DNA of 32,780 bases from JAAYHC01 sp964483175 (GTDB taxonomy: Bacteria; Bacillota; UBA5301): contig CAZAAT010000022.1 of the NCBI GenBank assembly GCA_964483175.1, positions 1 to 32,780 on the forward strand, read 5' to 3'. Below the pieces are notes generated by a model, which saw only the letters and a list, made by a program, of their open reading frames with translations, did no database searches and was not told the origin of the DNA. Each line of letters begins with the position of its first letter. Position 1 is the stretch's first letter. Of the stretch, positions 7,489 through 15,396 are shown piece by piece. The position numbers and the translations under genes are program-made.

Positions 7489-9003
7489 TTACATCTGGTG
7501 CATTAAATTCTGAGTCTGGCGATACAGCTCCAAGTAGGCCTGATAATATTTGCGGTAGCCCGCAGTCCGCTGTGGCTCGGGCTTGACGATCTGCTTGATC
7601 TGCAACCACTCTTGGATGTGTTGGTAGGATGGGAACAGACCAATACCCAAGCCGGCCAGAAATGCATCGCCATAAGCTGCGCCAATGGTTACCGCCGGGA
7701 CAAGCTGTTCGACCCCGGTGATATCGCTGACAATCTGCAACCATAGCGGGTTTTTGGTCCCACCTCCGACGGCTACCGCCTCACGCGGCTTGGCCCCAAT
7801 CTCGGTCAAAACCTCAAAGTGGTGATTGATCCCAAACCCGACCCCTTCTAGAATCGCGCGGTAAAGATGGCCGCGGGTATGTGCAAGGGTCAGGCCAAAG
7901 ATAACTCCCTTAGCTTTCGGATCGTTAATCGGAGTTCGCTCCCCGCTAAAATACGGCAGGACAACTAAACCTTCCGCCCCCGGCGGAGTGTGGCTGGCCT
8001 CTGCGGCCAACCTGGCATAGGCATTGCTGCCGATATCTTGTTCAAGTTCGATTAGCTCTTTGGCAAAATGATCACGAAACCATCTGGTCAAAGCACCACT
8101 AGTCGCCATGCCAGCCATCATGCAGCGGGTCTGCGGAAATAGATACGGTGCAGACCATAACCTGGGATCCGCTTTCGGCTCGGCCAAAACTTCGATCATA
8201 AAGACCGTAGAACCGTACATGATCATCATTTGGCCTGGCTCGACCACCCCGACGCTAACTGCTTCGGCGGCCGCATCGACCGTGCCGACAATCACCGGTG
8301 TTCCAACTGCCAACCCGGTTTGGGCTGCCGCTTCCGCGGTTACGGTGCCGGCGATATCCGTAGTCCAGGCCAGCTCGGGCAGGCGGTTTAGTTCGACGAT
8401 CGGAGCTGCCATCTGTGAGTCCCACTCACCACGTTCCAGGTTATATAAGGGGTGAAAACTGGCCGCCGTATAGTGGTCGATCATCCACTTGCCGGTTAAC
8501 CGCCCCACCAGAAAGGTAGTGCTAGTCACGAACTTGGCCGCCCGCTCGTAGATTTCCGGCTCATGGCGGCGTTCCCACAGGATCTTCGGTCCAACTGACT
8601 GGGCGGAGAGGGAGGTGCCGCTCGTACGATAAATAGCCTCCAGCCCCAATACCTCTTCGAGCTCGGCTATTTCCGCCGTAGCGCGGGTATCGATCCCATA
8701 TAAAATCGCCGAGCGCAGGGGATTTCCCTCCGCATCAACAGGGAGCATACATGGGCCAATTGCGCTACAACCGATGGCCCGGATCTGCTCCGGAGCAACC
8801 TCGGCCTCGGCCAGCAGACCACGGGTGATCGCACAAAAATCCTCCCACCAAATCTGCTCAGCATCTTGCTCCGCCCAACCCTGACGCGGAATAGCCAGCT
8901 CATGCGGGCGGACCTGTACGGATACAACTTCGCCGGTTATCGTCGTTAGCACCCCCTTTGATTCGTAGGTGCCGATATCCACTCCCAACAGATAAGCCGT
9001 CAT
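7489..9003 (-). CDS. FGGY-family carbohydrate kinase (xylulokinase-like), copy 2
   Basis: Second ATP-dependent sugar kinase of the FGGY family, 504 residues. Landmarks are LGVDIGTYESKGVL at the N-terminus, GWAEQDAEQIWWED, the catalytic aspartate in GTVDAAAEA, the GERTPINDPKAKGVIFGLTL signature, and AVGGGTKNPLW before the C-terminal helices. It shares this order with the kinase at 4226-5755 but differs at many positions, including GTVD for GSGD and TYESKG for TTSVKG, so the two probably act on different substrates or steps. An AGGAGG about 10 nt upstream supports the ATG. It lies 14 nt after the M42 gene and is last in the RbsABC-DhaKL block before the DeoR gene. Confidence 0.92.
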   Translation of the reverse strand: MTAYLLGVDIGTYESKGVLTTITGEVVSVQVRPHELAIPRQGWAEQDAEQIWWEDFCAITRGLLAEAEVAPEQIRAIGCSAIGPCMLPVDAEGNPLRSAILYGIDTRATAEIAELEEVLGLEAIYRTSGTSLSAQSVGPKILWERRHEPEIYERAAKFVTSTTFLVGRLTGKWMIDHYTAASFHPLYNLERGEWDSQMAAPIVELNRLPELAWTTDIAGTVTAEAAAQTGLAVGTPVIVGTVDAAAEAVSVGVVEPGQMMIMYGSTVFMIEVLAEPKADPRLWSAPYLFPQTRCMMAGMATSGALTRWFRDHFAKELIELEQDIGSNAYARLAAEASHTPPGAEGLVVLPYFSGERTPINDPKAKGVIFGLTLAHTRGHLYRAILEGVGFGINHHFEVLTEIGAKPREAVAVGGGTKNPLWLQIVSDITGVEQLVPAVTIGAAYGDAFLAGLGIGLFPSYQHIQEWLQIKQIVKPEPQRTAGYRKYYQAYLELYRQTQNLMHQM

Positions 9004-9017
9004 CTGATTTCATCCTC

Positions 9018-10109
9018 CTAGTAGCGCCGCGCGAAGTGCATCCCCGGCGCCAACATCCGAATCATCTCCCAACTCAAGCGATAGAGCCCTTCCAAATCGC
9101 CCAGATCGCAGACCTCCACCGGGGTGTGCGTGTACCTAGCCGGGAAACCGAGATCGAGCACGGGGATTCCAGCACCGACCAGTTGCACATAGGCTGAGTC
9201 AGTGAGAATGCCAACCATGGCGTTACGCTGTAAGGAGATCCCGCCGCTGGCAGCAGCCTCCTTGGCTAGACGGACAAGCGCCGGATGGGGGATCGTCCCA
9301 TTTAAGGTACCGCGGCCATGGAAACTGTACATTCCTAGCGCCGGACCCCCACCCAAACGCAAATCCAGCCGATCTGCTAAATCAGGGGTATCTCCGGCTA
9401 CCATCAAGTCCAGGCAAATTGCTAAATCCGGCTTGAGTACCTGCGCAGCAACCTGGGCACCACGTAAGTTAAACTCTTCCTGCACCGTCCCGACCAGATA
9501 AAGGGTTGCCGCCGGACGCTGGGCCGCCGCTGCAGCAGCCAGTCTTACCAAAATCGCACAGCCACCGCGGTCGTCCAACGAGGTCGCAGTAACCCGGCCA
9601 CTCTGGAGCACTGCAAACGCGGGCTGATAAGAAACCGGCGCCCCTATCTCGATACCAGCAGCATAAACCTCCGCGCTATCGGTCGCCCCAATGTCAATGT
9701 ATAGCTGTTGACAAGAGAGCACCTGATACTTCTCCTCGGCCGAGGTCGCGTGATGCGATTTGACACCGATAATACCGGTAACGGCCTCCCCCGTTTCGGT
9801 ATGTACCTGGACGGTCAAACCAGGTAATACCTTCTCCGGCACCCCGCCTAACCGTTCAACCCGGATGAACCCATCAGCGGTAATTTTGCGCACCATCAGG
9901 CCCAACTGGTCCAAGTGGGCAAAGACCATCACCGCTGGAGCAGCCGGATCTGTACCGTTGATCCGAGCGATCACATTTCCGACTTTATCAATTGAAACCT
10001 CATCGGCGTAAGAGGCTAACGCTTGGACGAGAAAGTCGGCCATTGGGGCCTCATAGCCTGAAACCGCAGGGATGAGGCACATTTGTTTCAGCAACTCTAA
10101 CCAACTCAT
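9018..10109 (-). CDS. M42 family metallo-aminopeptidase / 'endoglucanase' (FrvX/SgcX-like)
   Basis: 363-residue cytoplasmic di-metal hydrolase of peptidase family M42. The expected ligands are visible: HLD in VFAHLDQLG, the bridging aspartate in SLDDRGG, the catalytic and ligand glutamates in VQEEFNLRG, an aspartate in AGDTPD, and the late histidine in RYTHTP. The ATG at 10109 overlaps the DhaL stop (TGATG) with GAGGGG 8 nt upstream, so it is translationally coupled to dhaL. Characterised M42 enzymes are aminopeptidases that form large tetrahedral shells, yet FrvX and SgcX homologues recur in sugar operons with annotations such as endoglucanase. Why a peptidase fold sits in a kinase operon is unresolved. 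Confidence 0.9.
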   Translation of the reverse strand: MSWLELLKQMCLIPAVSGYEAPMADFLVQALASYADEVSIDKVGNVIARINGTDPAAPAVMVFAHLDQLGLMVRKITADGFIRVERLGGVPEKVLPGLTVQVHTETGEAVTGIIGVKSHHATSAEEKYQVLSCQQLYIDIGATDSAEVYAAGIEIGAPVSYQPAFAVLQSGRVTATSLDDRGGCAILVRLAAAAAAQRPAATLYLVGTVQEEFNLRGAQVAAQVLKPDLAICLDLMVAGDTPDLADRLDLRLGGGPALGMYSFHGRGTLNGTIPHPALVRLAKEAAASGGISLQRNAMVGILTDSAYVQLVGAGIPVLDLGFPARYTHTPVEVCDLGDLEGLYRLSWEMIRMLAPGMHFARRY

Positions 10110-10759
10110 CAGCAAAACCCCTCGTCATTTTTCACCGTCTCCAGCAAGGCCGCAAAAAAGTAGGACCCGACGGTTGCCCCCGGATCCTGCCTACCGAGGG
10201 TTCGCTCACCAAAACAGGCGGCTTTGCCATGCTGAGAGACCATGGTTTTGGTGGCAGCTAAACCAGCGATGGCCGCTCGATGGGCGGCAGCGACCCCCTC
10301 AACCAAGCTCAGCTCTTTATCCCGGGCTGCCTTAAGAGCCTTCAGCGCCGGATGCAGCGAGTCTAACAGGGTTTTATCTCCCAACTTCGCCTTGCCCCGC
10401 GCGATGATTCCCTCGACGAAAGCCTCCATCATCATGGTTAGTCGCGCTAAATCAAGCTCCGAGTTGCCCTGCACAGCCTGGCCGCCGCGTAAGAGCCCAA
10501 TAGCCAACAGCGTTCCCATCGTCGAAGGAGCTGCTGAAGCCATGACCGCACCGGCTTTGCTCAAGATTTTCCCCACATCTACTTCTTCGAAGCTGGACAG
10601 GGCTTCGCTAACCGCAGTAAAACCCTTGCTCATGGTCAGCCCCAGGTCTCCGTCTCCGATAGCGGCATCTAGCTCGGTGAGTTCATCCTTGTGCGCGACG
10701 ATTAGTTGGGCCAGTTTATGAAAGAAAGCTTTGATTTCGGCAGCTTGTAACTGTTCCAC
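10109..10759 (-). CDS. dhaL: DhaL-type kinase subunit (nucleotide-binding domain of dihydroxyacetone kinase family)
   Basis: 216-residue all-helical nucleotide-binding subunit that works with DhaK to phosphorylate dihydroxyacetone or a related short ketose. The metal-binding aspartates are in ELDAAIGDGDLG, and the C-terminal family signature GERTLGRQDPGAT is intact. Two canonical loops differ: DHG of the usual GDxDHG is DLG, and the usual GGASGPLFG loop is APSTMGTLL. This suggests a non-classical subfamily. The GTG at 10759 is chosen because AGGGGG stands about 7 nt upstream, just after the dhaK stop; an in-frame start at 10792 would overlap dhaK. No DhaM (PTS phosphodonor) gene is nearby, so the phosphate source, ATP or a distant DhaM, is open. 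Confidence 0.88.
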   Translation of the reverse strand: MEQLQAAEIKAFFHKLAQLIVAHKDELTELDAAIGDGDLGLTMSKGFTAVSEALSSFEEVDVGKILSKAGAVMASAAPSTMGTLLAIGLLRGGQAVQGNSELDLARLTMMMEAFVEGIIARGKAKLGDKTLLDSLHPALKALKAARDKELSLVEGVAAAHRAAIAGLAATKTMVSQHGKAACFGERTLGRQDPGATVGSYFFAALLETVKNDEGFC

Positions 10760-10772
10760 CCTGATACCCCCT

Positions 10773-11780
10773 CTACAACTGGTGCTGAACAAAAAATGGG
10801 GTATTCGCCGGCTTGGCCAGGAGGCGCTTTAATTCTTCATCCAAGCACAACAGGCTGATGGAAGCGCCGGACATCTCCATCGAGGTGGCATACTCACCGA
10901 GGTAAGGGTATGAAACGGCGATTCCTTCCGCAGACAAGATCTGGTGGACCCGCCGATAAAGAAGGTACAGCTCTTCTTTGGGAGTTCCGCCAAGGCCGTT
11001 AATCAAGACCGAAACCTCATTCCCCTGCTCAAAAGGCAGGTCAGCTAGGATCGCCTGCAGCATCTGGTCGACGATCTCATCGGCGGTGGCCAACGGCGCC
11101 TTCCCCTGAACCCCCGGCTCCCCGTGGATACCCATGCCGATCTCCATCTCTCCATCGGCCAGTTCAAAAGTTGGCTTGCCGATCTCCGGGATCACACAGG
11201 GTGACAAGGCAACCCCCATCGTCCGCACATTATCCCGCGCCTTGACCGCCAGCCGCTTGACTTCCGCCAAATCAGCCCCTTCCTCAGCAGCCGCCCCGGC
11301 AATCTTGTAAACATAAAAGATCCCAGCTACTCCGCGGCGCTTATCTTCCCTTCCTTTAGGCGCCGAAGCCACATCATCCCAGCCGATTACGGTCTCCACT
11401 GTAATCCCCTCAACAGCCGCCAGCTCGGCCGCTAAATCAAAGTTCATGATATCCCCGGTGTAGTTCCCGTAAATATATAAGACGCCACCCCCGCTATCGA
11501 TGGCCTTGGTGACAGCTAACATCTGTTCGGCGCTGGGAGATTGAAAGACCCCACCGACCGAACAGCCATCGAGCATCCCTTCTCCAACATACCCCAAAAA
11601 GAGCGGCAGATGTCCCGACCCACCGCCGGTAGCCAAGCCAACCTTGCCAGGTTTGGTATTCGTCCTCACGTAGCAACGCAAATCATTATTGACAAAAGTG
11701 ACTTTGTCCGGATGGGCTGCATAAATTCCCTGCAGCATCTCATCAACAAAATCTTCCGGTCGATTAATCAACTTGCGCAT
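10773..11780 (-). CDS. dhaK: DhaK-type kinase subunit (dihydroxyacetone-binding family)
   Basis: 335-residue substrate-binding subunit of a dihydroxyacetone-kinase-family enzyme. Seen: KVGLATGGGSGH near residue 50 with the substrate-contact histidine, GGVFQSPS, the aspartate in NYTGDIMNFD, and the histidine in MGIHGEPG, which in DhaK binds the ketose covalently. The canonical GSGHEP is GSGHLP here. The ATG at 11780 lies inside the 3' end of the permease gene (17-nt overlap) with AGGAG 10 nt upstream. It is paired with dhaL. Homologues act on dihydroxyacetone, or on tetruloses in some erythritol and threitol pathways; which applies here is not visible. Confidence 0.9.
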   Translation of the reverse strand: MRKLINRPEDFVDEMLQGIYAAHPDKVTFVNNDLRCYVRTNTKPGKVGLATGGGSGHLPLFLGYVGEGMLDGCSVGGVFQSPSAEQMLAVTKAIDSGGGVLYIYGNYTGDIMNFDLAAELAAVEGITVETVIGWDDVASAPKGREDKRRGVAGIFYVYKIAGAAAEEGADLAEVKRLAVKARDNVRTMGVALSPCVIPEIGKPTFELADGEMEIGMGIHGEPGVQGKAPLATADEIVDQMLQAILADLPFEQGNEVSVLINGLGGTPKEELYLLYRRVHQILSAEGIAVSYPYLGEYATSMEMSGASISLLCLDEELKRLLAKPANTPFFVQHQL

Positions 11781-12810
11781 TGACTTCACACTCCTTTGAT
11801 TGCAGTAGGGCTTCCCGCCGTTCTCGCCGGGTGTTGGTGATGTAGTTGATCACCATTACCAATAGCAATACGGCACCCCAGATAAACTCCTTAAAGAAAT
11901 TGCTAAATCGCAACATACTAAAGCCGCTGGATAAAAACTGGAGGGTTAAAATGGCCAAGACCAAGCCGCCAACCCGGCCAAAACCACCCGCAGGATTGAC
12001 CCCGCCGAGCACGGCGATCAGCACCGCCTGCAGGGTATAGGATGAACCGTAGTCGGCTTTGGCAGAATTGGTTCTTGCCAAGACCACAATCCCTGAAATC
12101 GCGGCTAACAGCCCGCTCATCATATAAGTGCCGAGCAACAGTTTGGTATTATTGAGCCCGGAAAACCTTGCGGCGACGGGGTTGGTGCCAAGCAACTGTA
12201 ACCGGGCACCAAAAGCGGTTTTGTTGAGGATAACGGCAAAGACAGCGGCCGCCAAGGTGAAGATCAGAAAGGGAACCGGGATAATCCACAAACTCCCGTT
12301 GCCCATAAACGTAATTAGCTCGGGAAAACCGAAGACCGCAGCACCTTTGGTAATTACAATCGCTATCCCAGTAAATAGCTCCATCGTACCGAGAGTCGCT
12401 AAGATCGGGGTGATACCAACCACGGCGATAAGAAATCCATTGGTTAGCCCACAGACCAAACCGGTCAAGACCGAGGTTGCCAAGGCTAATAGCGAGTACA
12501 GGCCTACTTGTAGCACCGAGGCCTCTGTCGGCATCAACCTGGTTAACACCAGGGCGGCCAAGATCCCGGAGAGGTTGGCCACACCAACCACAGAAAGGTC
12601 AATACCCCCGGTGAGCAGGGTCAGCATGATGGCCATCGCCAAGAGGCCAAACTCGGGAAATTGGAAAGCCATCGAGCTAAAGTTGTCTAAAGTAAAAAAC
12701 ATATTTGGCCTGAGCAAGCTCATGATGACAAAAACCAGTATCGTGATGAATAACAACCACCGCACGTTGGCATCTTTGGGCAGCACTGCTCGCAAATCAA
12801 CCTGTTTCAC
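11764..12810 (-). CDS. Sugar ABC transporter permease (RbsC/LsrD/RhaQ type), second copy
   Basis: 348-residue inner-membrane permease of the CUT2 ribose/AI-2/rhamnose importer family, with about ten hydrophobic segments. Family marks are LLTGGIDLSVVGVANLSG and a conserved AVLGGVNPAGGFGRVGG near the C-terminus, the loop that meets the ATPase. A GTG start follows GGGGGGG by about 5 nt. It is the second of two tandem, diverged RbsC-type genes, an arrangement seen in Lsr (AI-2) and Rha (rhamnose) importers, where the two proteins form a heterodimer. The 3' end overlaps the start of dhaK. Confidence 0.92.
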   Translation of the reverse strand: MKQVDLRAVLPKDANVRWLLFITILVFVIMSLLRPNMFFTLDNFSSMAFQFPEFGLLAMAIMLTLLTGGIDLSVVGVANLSGILAALVLTRLMPTEASVLQVGLYSLLALATSVLTGLVCGLTNGFLIAVVGITPILATLGTMELFTGIAIVITKGAAVFGFPELITFMGNGSLWIIPVPFLIFTLAAAVFAVILNKTAFGARLQLLGTNPVAARFSGLNNTKLLLGTYMMSGLLAAISGIVVLARTNSAKADYGSSYTLQAVLIAVLGGVNPAGGFGRVGGLVLAILTLQFLSSGFSMLRFSNFFKEFIWGAVLLLVMVINYITNTRRERREALLQSKECEVNAQVD

Positions 12811-12835
12811 CTTAACCCCCCCTACTTGCCACCGA

Positions 12836-13819
12836 TCATGCCGCTCTCTGGCGTCTTTTGGCCTGGTAAGCCGGGATTCCCGTGCCCAACACGATTAATA
12901 GTCCGAGCACCGCTCGTTGCCAGAAAGAAGAAACCCCGAGCAAGATCAGGCTGGTATTCATGATTACGACCAGAACCACTCCGAGCAGCGTTCCGACTAC
13001 GCTTCCCTTGCCCCCGGTAATGCGAGCGCCGCCCAAGACCACAGCTGCAATTACACCCATTTCCGTCCCTACCAGGTCAAACGGGCGGGCGGTGCGGACC
13101 AGGGAAGAGTGTACAATGCCACCAATACCGGCGAGGAACCCAACAAAACAATAGATAAACAGCTGGATTCTGCGGATGTTGAATCCGGCGCGCTCTGCGG
13201 CGATCCGATCACCGCCTAAAGCGTAGATCCCCCGACCCAGCATGGTCTTGTTCAAGATAAACCAAACGACGATAGCTAGAACAATCAGGATGATGATGCT
13301 GGCATGTAGCCCATAGGTGAAGCGGCCTTGTTTGATGGTCACGAGTGAAAGACGAGAAAAGGCGATCATCGCCGGAGGCAGATTGGTGATCTCCATGGCA
13401 CCGATAAAGGCCAGCATGAAGCCGCGGAAGGCGCTCATCGTACCCAAAGTTACAATCATCGTCGGCAAGCGAAACTGCGAGATTAACACTGCATTAATCA
13501 GGCCGAGTAGTATCCCGATCAGCGCAGAGAGGGCAAAAGGGACCAAAATCGTACCCTGAAAGTGAAAGGGCACCAGAATCTTCGCGGTCACAAACATCGC
13601 AAAGGCCGCGACTGCAGCAAAAGAGATATCGATCCCGCCGGAGATAATGACGATTAAGACTCCGAGGGAGAAGATGCCCATAACTACGCTATTGCGTACC
13701 AAATCAAAGAGGTTGCCCACGGTAAAAAAGACCGGGTTGACCGCCCCAATGACCAGGCACAATCCGAGAACAACCAGAGCCACATGAAATTCATTTCTGG
13801 CTAGTAGCTTTTTCCACAT
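12836..13819 (-). CDS. Sugar ABC transporter permease (RbsC/LsrC/RhaP type), first copy
   Basis: 327-residue CUT2-type permease with the family motif IISGGIDISFAAVAAFA and the C-terminal coupling stretch AAVVLGGARITGGKGSVVGT, plus about eight to ten membrane segments. The ATG lies 8 nt after the ATPase stop, and an AGGTGA around that stop serves as ribosome site. With the 11764-12810 protein it probably makes a heterodimeric channel for the ligand delivered by the 15397-16383 binding protein. Confidence 0.92.
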   Translation of the reverse strand: MWKKLLARNEFHVALVVLGLCLVIGAVNPVFFTVGNLFDLVRNSVVMGIFSLGVLIVIISGGIDISFAAVAAFAMFVTAKILVPFHFQGTILVPFALSALIGILLGLINAVLISQFRLPTMIVTLGTMSAFRGFMLAFIGAMEITNLPPAMIAFSRLSLVTIKQGRFTYGLHASIIILIVLAIVVWFILNKTMLGRGIYALGGDRIAAERAGFNIRRIQLFIYCFVGFLAGIGGIVHSSLVRTARPFDLVGTEMGVIAAVVLGGARITGGKGSVVGTLLGVVLVVIMNTSLILLGVSSFWQRAVLGLLIVLGTGIPAYQAKRRQRAA

Positions 13820-13827
13820 ATGATCAC

Positions 13828-15321
13828 CTAAGCCCCGGTCAGCTGACTCGCTAACTCGTTTTCAGAAATCTCGCCGGCACCAAACTCTTGAACAATCCTC
13901 CCGCGTTGCATCAGCAGGATCCGATCGCAATGATGAAGTAGCTCTGGGATGTCATCAGAGATGATAATGACCCCGATCCCCTGCTCAGCCAGGTTGCGCA
14001 AGATAGCGTGGATCTCAGCTTTCGAGCCGACATCGACACCGACGGTCGGCCCGTTCAAAATCAGAATGCGCGGTGCGGTAGCAAGCCATTTGGCCAACAC
14101 GACCCGTTGCTGATTCCCACCCGAAAGGCTTTGCACCGGGAGTTCTGGTGAGGGGGTGGCAATGTTGAGATTGGCGAGCCAGCGCTTAACCGCGGCGCGG
14201 ATTTTCTCGGTGCTGAGAAAGCCAAACCGGTCCAGTACTTGCTGGTACGAACCGGCAATAATATTACGCGAAATTGACCTGGCGAGGAAAAGGCCTTGGG
14301 TCAAGCGATCCTCTGGAACATAGCCGATACCATTGGCGATCGCGTCCTGAACAGACCTGATCTTGGTCGGCTGACCATCAAGATAGATTTGGCCACGCTC
14401 AGCCGGCCTCAGCCCGAATAAGGCCATCGCCAACTCTGTTCGGCCCGAACCCAATAGACCGGTAATTCCTAGAACCTCTCCGGGGTAGAGGTCGAAGTTG
14501 ATCTGGTCAAAACCGCCGCGACGCGTGAGGTTTTTGACCTGTAAGAGAGGGCTCTCTCCCTTGCTGATTGTTTTAGACGAGGTCTGCTCGGCTAAGCTCC
14601 GTCCGGTCATCAAATAGGTGATTTTGGCCTGATCAAACTCGGCGGCCTCTGCGTCCGCGACAATGCAACCATTGCGCATCACGGTAACCTGGTCGGCAAT
14701 CTCAATCACTTCATTCAACTTATGGCTGACAAAGAGTATGGAAATTCCCTGTTTTTTGAGGCCTTTGACCACCCTAAACAGCGAATCGACTTCTCGCCGG
14801 GTCAGGGCGGTGGTCGGTTCATCCATAATAATCAGTTTGGCATTTTGCAGCAAGGCGCGAGAGATGGCGATCAGCTGCTTATCGGCTATCGTTAAGTCTT
14901 CGACGTAGGCATCGAGGTCAAGATGGACATCAATCTGCTCCAGCGCACCCTGGGCTATCCGCTTAACCTCCTTCCACCTGATCAGACGATGACGCCGCTC
15001 AAGCTGATAGTTAAGGGCCACATTCTCCGCGACCGTAAGATTGGGAAAGAGCGAAAAATCCTGATAAATTACTTGGATGCCTTCGCGAATCGCTTCGATG
15101 GGCTGAATTCGCTGATACGGCTTCCCATTGATAATCACTAGCCCCTGATCCTGCTGGTAGACACCTGAAATCACCTTGATCAGCGTCGACTTCCCGCAAC
15201 CATTCTCCCCGACCAGACAGCGAATTTCACCCTGTCTGATCCGGAGATCAACCCCGCGCAAGGCCGTAACCCCGGCAAAAGACTTATGGATCTTTTCGGC
15301 TACTAGAAACTCTGCGCCCAT
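13828..15321 (-). CDS. Sugar ABC transporter ATP-binding protein, two NBDs (RbsA/LsrA/RhaT type)
   Basis: 497-residue duplicated ATPase that powers the CUT2 importer. The first domain has a full Walker A (GENGCGKST) near residue 40 and Walker B (LIIMDEPTTALT), with a degenerate signature (EDLTIADKQL). The second has the usual RbsA-type P-loop GLLGSGRTEL and a clear signature LSGGNQQRVVLAKWL, with LILNGPTVGVDVG where the Walker B glutamate is replaced, as in other RbsA proteins. One ATP site is therefore probably catalytic and one degenerate, as known for the family. It follows the binding-protein gene after a 75-nt gap with a hairpin and precedes both permeases. Confidence 0.94.
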   Translation of the reverse strand: MGAEFLVAEKIHKSFAGVTALRGVDLRIRQGEIRCLVGENGCGKSTLIKVISGVYQQDQGLVIINGKPYQRIQPIEAIREGIQVIYQDFSLFPNLTVAENVALNYQLERRHRLIRWKEVKRIAQGALEQIDVHLDLDAYVEDLTIADKQLIAISRALLQNAKLIIMDEPTTALTRREVDSLFRVVKGLKKQGISILFVSHKLNEVIEIADQVTVMRNGCIVADAEAAEFDQAKITYLMTGRSLAEQTSSKTISKGESPLLQVKNLTRRGGFDQINFDLYPGEVLGITGLLGSGRTELAMALFGLRPAERGQIYLDGQPTKIRSVQDAIANGIGYVPEDRLTQGLFLARSISRNIIAGSYQQVLDRFGFLSTEKIRAAVKRWLANLNIATPSPELPVQSLSGGNQQRVVLAKWLATAPRILILNGPTVGVDVGSKAEIHAILRNLAEQGIGVIIISDDIPELLHHCDRILLMQRGRIVQEFGAGEISENELASQLTGA

Positions 15322-15356
15322 CGCCAGTCTATCCTTTCCTCTACCAGTTAGATGAA

Positions 15357-15382
15357 CAGGTGGACCGAGAACAGCCCACCTG
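15357..15382 (-). promoter_or_regulatory. Intercistronic hairpin between binding-protein and ATPase genes
   Basis: A 7-bp perfect inverted repeat (CAGGTGG / CCACCTG), extendable by a G-U pair, with a 12-nt loop. No T-run follows in the direction of transcription. As at 1169-1192, it stands just after a binding-protein gene and may stabilise that mRNA segment or trim downstream expression. Confidence 0.45.
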
Positions 15383-15396
15383 CTCTCAGCTGATCC

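Noticed and set aside
10242..10721. Plus-strand open frame opposite dhaL
   Set aside because: Ser/Ala-rich antisense of a gene with intact kinase signatures.
12128..12898. Long plus-strand open frame (about 256 codons) opposite the RbsC-type permeases
   Set aside because: Composition (Thr, Lys, Pro, Asn rich) is that of the antisense of a membrane protein; spans two real genes and has no family motif.
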